Of a stretch of 64,000 bases of DNA, positions 60,112-64,000 are shown piece by piece. The stretch comes from Melghirimyces thermohalophilus. GTDB lineage: Bacteria > Bacillota > Bacilli > Thermoactinomycetales > DSM-45169. The position numbers and the translations under genes were made by a program. The notes beneath the pieces are model-generated. The model ran no database searches. It was not told the DNA's origin and saw nothing but the letters and a program-made list of their open reading frames with translations. Position 1 is the stretch's first letter, and each line of letters begins with the position of its first letter. The stretch spans positions 62,001-126,000 of the forward strand of contig NZ_FMZA01000009.1 of assembly GCF_900102685.1 (NCBI RefSeq). The letters run 5' to 3'.

Positions 60112-60181
60112 CAAATTGCTTATGACCAGACATCGACAAGGGAATATGGGTCCCTGTTGATGAGAAAATGGAGGGTTGTTC

Positions 60182-60616
60182 ATGGAGCTGGATGCGAAGC
60201 AGATCCAGGAGGTGATCCCTCACCGGTACCCGTTTTTGCTGGTGGATCGGGTGTTGGAATGCCAACCGGGTGAACGGGCGGTGGGGCTGAAAAATGTGAC
60301 GGTCAATGAGCCTTTCTTTCAAGGACACTTTCCCGGCTACCCCGTGATGCCCGGCGTGTTGATCGTGGAAGCCTTGGCGCAGGTGGGAGCGGTCTCTGTA
60401 TTGAGCAAGGAAGAAAACAGGGGAAAACTGGCTTTTTTTGCAGGGATTGAAAAATGCCGTTTCCGAGGTCAAGTGAAACCGGGGGACACGTTGACCTTGG
60501 AAGTGGAGATGCTGCGGCTGCGTGGATCGTTGGGAAAAGGAAAAGGCGTGGCCCGCGTGGGGGATCAAGTGGTCGCAGAAGGGGAATTGATGTTTGCCCT
60601 GCAAGAAAAGGAATGA
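60182..60616 (+). CDS. fabZ: 3-hydroxyacyl-ACP dehydratase FabZ
   Basis: FabZ dehydrates 3-hydroxyacyl-ACP in fatty-acid elongation. The hotdog protein of 144 residues has [13 protein letters not shown] and the catalytic [20 protein letters not shown] with His and Glu. The ATG at 60182 lies six bases after GGAGGG; a TTG at 60176 is less likely. In Bacillus subtilis fabZ also follows the spoIIID-mbl region, here without mbl, flhO and flhP. Confidence 0.97.
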   Translation: MELDAKQIQEVIPHRYPFLLVDRVLECQPGERAVGLKNVTVNEPFFQGHFPGYPVMPGVLIVEALAQVGAVSVLSKEENRGKLAFFAGIEKCRFRGQVKPGDTLTLEVEMLRLRGSLGKGKGVARVGDQVVAEGELMFALQEKE

Positions 60617-60628
60617 ACGCCATTTATG

Positions 60629-60657
60629 TGGACGCATCGAAAAAAGCGTCCATTTTT
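60629..60657 (+). terminator. Terminator of fabZ
   Basis: TGGACGC (60629-60635) pairs with GCGTCCA (60646-60652), followed by five T. Confidence 0.9.
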
Positions 60658-60971
60658 CAAACCGAGAGGCCGGATGATGTTACCACATGCGGTACAACAG
60701 GTACAGAATCGTCCATAACAAGAGGCTGATGATGCTGCTATTAATCAGTCCGATGGCACAATCCAGCGGTGCGGGTTCATCTGGTTGTCTTTTTCGGATT
60801 GCCACAAGCATTTCCTCCACGACCTGTTTTCCTTTTATAACATGGACGGAATCAGCGGATGCCATGCCTGTGTAAAGTCTTAGTTAATAAGATGTAAAAG
60901 ACGCAACACGAAACGCCTTCTCGACGTTTTTTAAAGAGGGCATTTTAAATCTGCCTGCAGGAGGGAATCGC
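60658..60971. other. Gap between fabZ and wecB
   Basis: About 310 bases. The only candidate gene is the small minus-strand membrane protein listed separately. The wecB promoter should lie in the last 100 bases, but no clear pair was found. Confidence 0.5.
60680..60802 (-). CDS. Possible small membrane protein
   Basis: On the minus strand a GTG at 60802 lies seven bases after GGAGGA and would encode 41 residues with a charged N-terminus (AIRKRQPDEPAPLDCAIG) and a single strong hydrophobic helix (LINSSIISLLLWTILYLLY) at the end. A longer version from 60865 (61 residues) lacks a ribosome site. No family was recognised; it may be real because of the clean membrane helix, but short open frames of this kind can occur by chance. 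Confidence 0.4.
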   Translation of the reverse strand, partial: AIRKRQPDEPAPLDCAIGLINSSIISLLLWTILYLLYRMW

Positions 60972-62036
60972 ATGAAGGTTGTAACCGTGGTGGGAGCTCG
61001 GCCTCAGTTTATCAAAGCCGCTCCTGTCTCTAGGAGTTTGCGCTCCGATGCGAAGGAAATATTGGTTCATACTGGACAACATTATGATACAGCCATGTCC
61101 GATGTGTTTTTTACGGAATTACAGATCCCCCGGCCGGATTATCATCTGGGGATTGGATCCAAATCCCACGGGGCCCAAACTGGGGAGATGTTGGCCGGCG
61201 TGGAAGAGGTCCTGCAGAAGGAACAGCCGGACTGGGTGTTGGTGTACGGAGATACCAACAGTACCCTGGCAGGGGCGTTAGCCGCATCCAAACTGCATAT
61301 CCCAGTTGCCCACGTGGAGGCAGGACTGCGCAGCTTCAACCGGAGGATGCCGGAAGAGTTGAATCGGGTGCTGACCGACCACGTCTCTTCGCAGTTGTTT
61401 TGTCCTACAGAAACGGCCGTCCGTCACCTGGAGGCGGAGGGGATTACCGACGGGGTACACCAGGTGGGGGATGTAATGATGGATGCCGTTACGTTTAACC
61501 TGGAGCTGGCTAGGGAACAATCAACGATTTTGGAACAGCTTTCGTTGGAGGAGGAGAATTATCTACTGATCACTCTTCACCGGGCGGAAAATACCGATGA
61601 TCCTAGCCGACTGCAATCGATTGTATCCGCGCTGAACAGCCTGTCGATTCCGGCGGTGCTGCCTCTTCACCCCCGAACGGCCCACAAGATGGAATTATAT
61701 GGTTTGACGTTTGGCAATCCCCGATTGCAAGTGGTTGATCCAGTGGGTTACTTAGATATGCTTCGGTTGGAAGCCAACGCAAGCAAAATTTTGACCGATT
61801 CCGGCGGCGTACAAAAGGAAGCGTTTTTGCTTAATATTCCTTGTATTACCATGCGGGATGAGACGGAATGGACAGAAACAGTCGATCAGAAAACCAATAT
61901 TTTGGTGGGAGCGGACAAAAGGGAAATCATTGAATGTGTGGAAAGTTTTCAGGTAGACTTTTCTCGTGTCGATCCGGTATTTGGTGATGGAAATGCAGCC
62001 GACCGCATTGTGGAACGGCTCTGGAAGGATGGATAA
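60972..62036 (+). CDS. wecB: UDP-N-acetylglucosamine 2-epimerase (non-hydrolysing)
   Basis: This enzyme converts UDP-GlcNAc to UDP-ManNAc for wall teichoic acid linkage units or other surface glycans (MnaA in Bacillus subtilis). Motifs are VVGARPQFIKAAPV, VHTGQHYD, VLVYGDTNSTLAGALAA, VAHVEAGLRSF, and SGGVQKEAF with the catalytic region. It has 354 residues. The ATG at 60972 follows GCAGGAGGG. It begins the surface-glycan gene group at the window end. Confidence 0.96.
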   Translation: MKVVTVVGARPQFIKAAPVSRSLRSDAKEILVHTGQHYDTAMSDVFFTELQIPRPDYHLGIGSKSHGAQTGEMLAGVEEVLQKEQPDWVLVYGDTNSTLAGALAASKLHIPVAHVEAGLRSFNRRMPEELNRVLTDHVSSQLFCPTETAVRHLEAEGITDGVHQVGDVMMDAVTFNLELAREQSTILEQLSLEEENYLLITLHRAENTDDPSRLQSIVSALNSLSIPAVLPLHPRTAHKMELYGLTFGNPRLQVVDPVGYLDMLRLEANASKILTDSGGVQKEAFLLNIPCITMRDETEWTETVDQKTNILVGADKREIIECVESFQVDFSRVDPVFGDGNAADRIVERLWKDG

Positions 62037-62107
62037 TCAACATTCGCGGCTGCCTCGGCTTCGTCGGCCTGGGTGATTCGCGTCGGAAAGGAAGAACGTC
62101 CCACACC

Positions 62108-63313
62108 ATGAGCCTCAATGTATTGGTAATCTCACATATGTATCCAAACCCGGCCAATCCGATGTCGGGTATCTTCGTCCACAACCAAGTGAAGACACTG
62201 AAAAAAGCCGGGGTAAACAGTCAGGTGATTTCTCCCATCCCTCGCTTTCCCATTTATCCCCCCTGGAGGGGGTACCGCAAGTTTCCGCAAGCCGCCACCA
62301 TGGACGGGGTGCCCATCCGTTATGTTCCCACGTGGATGTTTCCGGGAGGTCTCTTTTTTCAAATCTATGGATACCTGTATTATCGTTCCCTGGTCTGTGA
62401 GATAGAGGAGTTAAAAAAGAGGTTTCCCTTTGATCTGATTCACTGTCATACTATTTATCCCGATGGGTATGCGGGCACTTTGCTCAAGCAACAGTTTGGG
62501 GTTCCGGTGGTCAGTACCATCCATGGTTCGGATATTCGTCTCTACCCCTTTCGCAAACGAGGGATCTATGAGCGGACAGAGGATGCCTTGCGCAATTGTG
62601 ACCATATCGTTACCGTGAGCGAGAAGCTGAGGCGGGACGCGCAAAAGATCGTGGCCGGAGTGGAAGCGACCACCATATACAACGGATTCGATCCCCAGCG
62701 CTTTTATCCCCGCTCCCGGGCTCAGGCACGCAAAAAACTGCAGTTGCCGGAAGAGGGGAAAACCATTCTATTTGTCGGCAATCTGTATAAGGTTAAAGGG
62801 GTCCAATATCTGCTTGATGCCTTTGCCCGTCTGACCGATGTTCATCCTGATGTCCGTCTGCATCTGGTCGGTGATGGGCCGTTGCGTGCTCAGCTAAAAC
62901 AACAGGCGCGGGAACGAGGGATTCTGGATCAGGTGCTGTTTGCGGGCCGGAGGCCCCACGATGAAATTCCATGGTGGGTAAACGCCAGCGATGTGGTTAC
63001 GTTATCCAGTTTGAGCGAAGGGTTGCCGTCGATCTTGCTAGAAGCGATGGGGTGTGGAAAACCGGTGGTGGCGACCGATGTGGGAGGGATCTCCGAGATC
63101 CTTCACCATCGCAAAACGGGATTCTTGGCAGAGCCGAAAAATTCAGAGGAATTGGCCCACTATCTCTCCATTCTATTGATGGAAAATGAAGGACTTGCCC
63201 ATGATATGGGGGAACGAGCTTATTCTGAATCAGGCTCCTACACGTGGCAAAAAAATGCCGAGCGAATGGCCACTCTATACCATTCGCTAGTAAAGACGGC
63301 CGACTCTAAATGA
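62108..63313 (+). CDS. Family 4 glycosyltransferase
   Basis: This is a GT-B-fold, retaining glycosyltransferase of 401 residues, predicted to act at the cytoplasmic face on a sugar nucleotide. The N-terminal domain has HMYPNPANPMSGIFVHNQ and STIHGSDIRLYPF; the C-terminal donor domain has ILFVGNLYKVKGVQYLLDA, LVGDGPLRAQLK and the EX7E motif in SEGLPSILLEAMGCGKPVVATD (by parts). The acceptor and donor are unknown. The context with a ManNAc-forming epimerase suggests polysaccharide assembly. Confidence 0.92.
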   Translation: MSLNVLVISHMYPNPANPMSGIFVHNQVKTLKKAGVNSQVISPIPRFPIYPPWRGYRKFPQAATMDGVPIRYVPTWMFPGGLFFQIYGYLYYRSLVCEIEELKKRFPFDLIHCHTIYPDGYAGTLLKQQFGVPVVSTIHGSDIRLYPFRKRGIYERTEDALRNCDHIVTVSEKLRRDAQKIVAGVEATTIYNGFDPQRFYPRSRAQARKKLQLPEEGKTILFVGNLYKVKGVQYLLDAFARLTDVHPDVRLHLVGDGPLRAQLKQQARERGILDQVLFAGRRPHDEIPWWVNASDVVTLSSLSEGLPSILLEAMGCGKPVVATDVGGISEILHHRKTGFLAEPKNSEELAHYLSILLMENEGLAHDMGERAYSESGSYTWQKNAERMATLYHSLVKTADSK

Positions 63314-63477
63314 AGCACTAAGGTTTTTTTAAGATTGCCGTGATAGGATACCGTGAACATTTCGGTTGTGTTACATTTAAGATGGAAATTGTAATCTTGT
63401 TGTAACAAAAAAATCTATCTTTGATCGTGCCCGTCTGTCAAAGGCGGGCGCAATCGGTTAAGAAATGAGGGACAGCG
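63314..63477. other. Short intergenic region in the glycan cluster
   Basis: It contains T-rich sequence and a hairpin (GTGCCCG near 63427-63433 with CGGGCGC near 63445-63451). No clear terminator or promoter was assigned. Confidence 0.4.
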
Positions 63478-64000
63478 GTGGTACGATACGGGATCATCGG
63501 TTGTGGCCATATTGCTAAAAAACATGTGGAGGCGATCCGGGCAGTGGACGGTGCCCAACTGGTGGCTGTCTGCGATACGGATCCCGGGCGCATGGAGGCC
63601 TTCCTGGAGGAGGGAGTGGAGGGTTATACCGATTCGGCGGACCTCGTCAGCCGCTCCGACTTGGATGTGGTCAATATTTGTACACCCAGCGGCCTTCATC
63701 CTGATTTGACGGTACAGGCGGCGGAAGCAGGCAAGCATGTGCTGGTGGAAAAGCCGATGGCTTTAACCATGGCCGAGGCGGATCGAATGATCCAGGCTTG
63801 TGCAGATAACGGGGTGAAGCTGAGTGTGGTTCATCCCAACCGGTTCCGGCCGGCGATCCGGGAGCTAAAAAAACGGCTAGAGCGAGGTGCTTTTGGCAAG
63901 ATCAGCCACGCCAACGCCACCCTTCGCTGGAATCGAAACCAGTCTTATTACGATCAGGCCCCCTGGCGGGGGACCCAGGCCATGGACGGCGGTGTATTGA
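63478..64000 (+). CDS. Gfo/Idh/MocA-family oxidoreductase, 5' part
   Basis: The frame starts with GTG at 63478 (GAGGGA about seven bases upstream) and is still open at the window end, giving 174 residues. The Rossmann motif is YGIIGCGHIAKKHVEAI, followed by VVNICTPSGLHPDL and the family Lys in HVLVEKPMALTMAEAD. The second domain begins with NRFRPAIRELKKRL and reaches APWRGTQAMDGGVL. This resembles WlbA/WbpB-type 3-dehydrogenases of UDP-sugars, which fits the neighbouring epimerase, but the family is broad and the substrate is not determined. Confidence 0.9.
   Translation, partial: MVRYGIIGCGHIAKKHVEAIRAVDGAQLVAVCDTDPGRMEAFLEEGVEGYTDSADLVSRSDLDVVNICTPSGLHPDLTVQAAEAGKHVLVEKPMALTMAEADRMIQACADNGVKLSVVHPNRFRPAIRELKKRLERGAFGKISHANATLRWNRNQSYYDQAPWRGTQAMDGGVL

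Overview
The window is a chromosomal segment of an aerobic, endospore-forming Bacillota, most likely order Bacillales. Gene order follows the Bacillus subtilis rpoE-pyrG-spo0F-fbaA-tal-murZ-glpX-rho-rpmE-tdk-prfA-prmC-spoIIR-tsaC-mntP-ywlE-rpiB-ywlG-glyA-upp-atp block and then the ywmB-murA-spoIID-spoIIQ-spoIIID block. Base composition is moderately GC-rich by eye and TTG/GTG starts are common. A thermophilic Bacillales or Thermoactinomycetaceae-like host is plausible, but this is inferred from layout and not proven. No rRNA, tRNA, CRISPR array, insertion sequence or prophage was seen.

Layout. (1) 1-9121: acyl-CoA degradation genes, namely the 3' end of a thiolase, 3-hydroxyacyl-CoA dehydrogenase, two acyl-CoA dehydrogenases, a MeaB-type GTPase, a TetR regulator and the fused isobutyryl-CoA mutase IcmF. 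(2) 9189-13258: rpoE, pyrG with a probable CTP-sensing attenuator, uppP and a convergent DoxX gene. (3) 13415-20816: spo0F behind a sigma-H-like promoter, a kal/kce pair, then fbaA, tal, murZ, glpX and rho. (4) 20946-34727: M23 peptidase, rpmE, tdk, sporulation lipoprotein, CPBP protease, prfA, prmC, spoIIR, acetyltransferase, tsaC, mntP, ZIP transporter, protein-arginine phosphatase, rpiB, ywlG, glyA and upp. (5) 34897-42279: the complete F1Fo ATP synthase operon. (6) 42367-51492: an nuo (complex I) operon of A, B, C, H, I, J, K, L, M and N. (7) 51841-60657: ywzB, ywmB, murA, spoIID, spoIIQ, spoIIID, an EpuA-like protein, pgsA, an ACT-domain malic enzyme and fabZ. (8) 60972-64000: the beginning of a surface-polysaccharide cluster (UDP-GlcNAc 2-epimerase, glycosyltransferase, Gfo/Idh/MocA oxidoreductase).

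How it fits together. Energy genes (ATP synthase and complex I) sit side by side, flanked by central metabolism and nucleotide salvage on one side and by envelope synthesis and engulfment genes on the other. Readable promoter signals match known sporulation timing: sigma-H at spo0F, sigma-F at spoIIQ, sigma-E at spoIIID.

Most notable observations: nuoD is absent from an otherwise orderly nuo operon; a strongly structured leader of about 400 bases with a tandem repeat precedes the beta-oxidation genes; pyrG shows all parts of a GGGC-start reiterative-transcription attenuator; the arginine phosphatase carries a helical insertion of about 60 residues before its catalytic Asp loop; SpoIIQ keeps zinc ligands but lacks one catalytic His.
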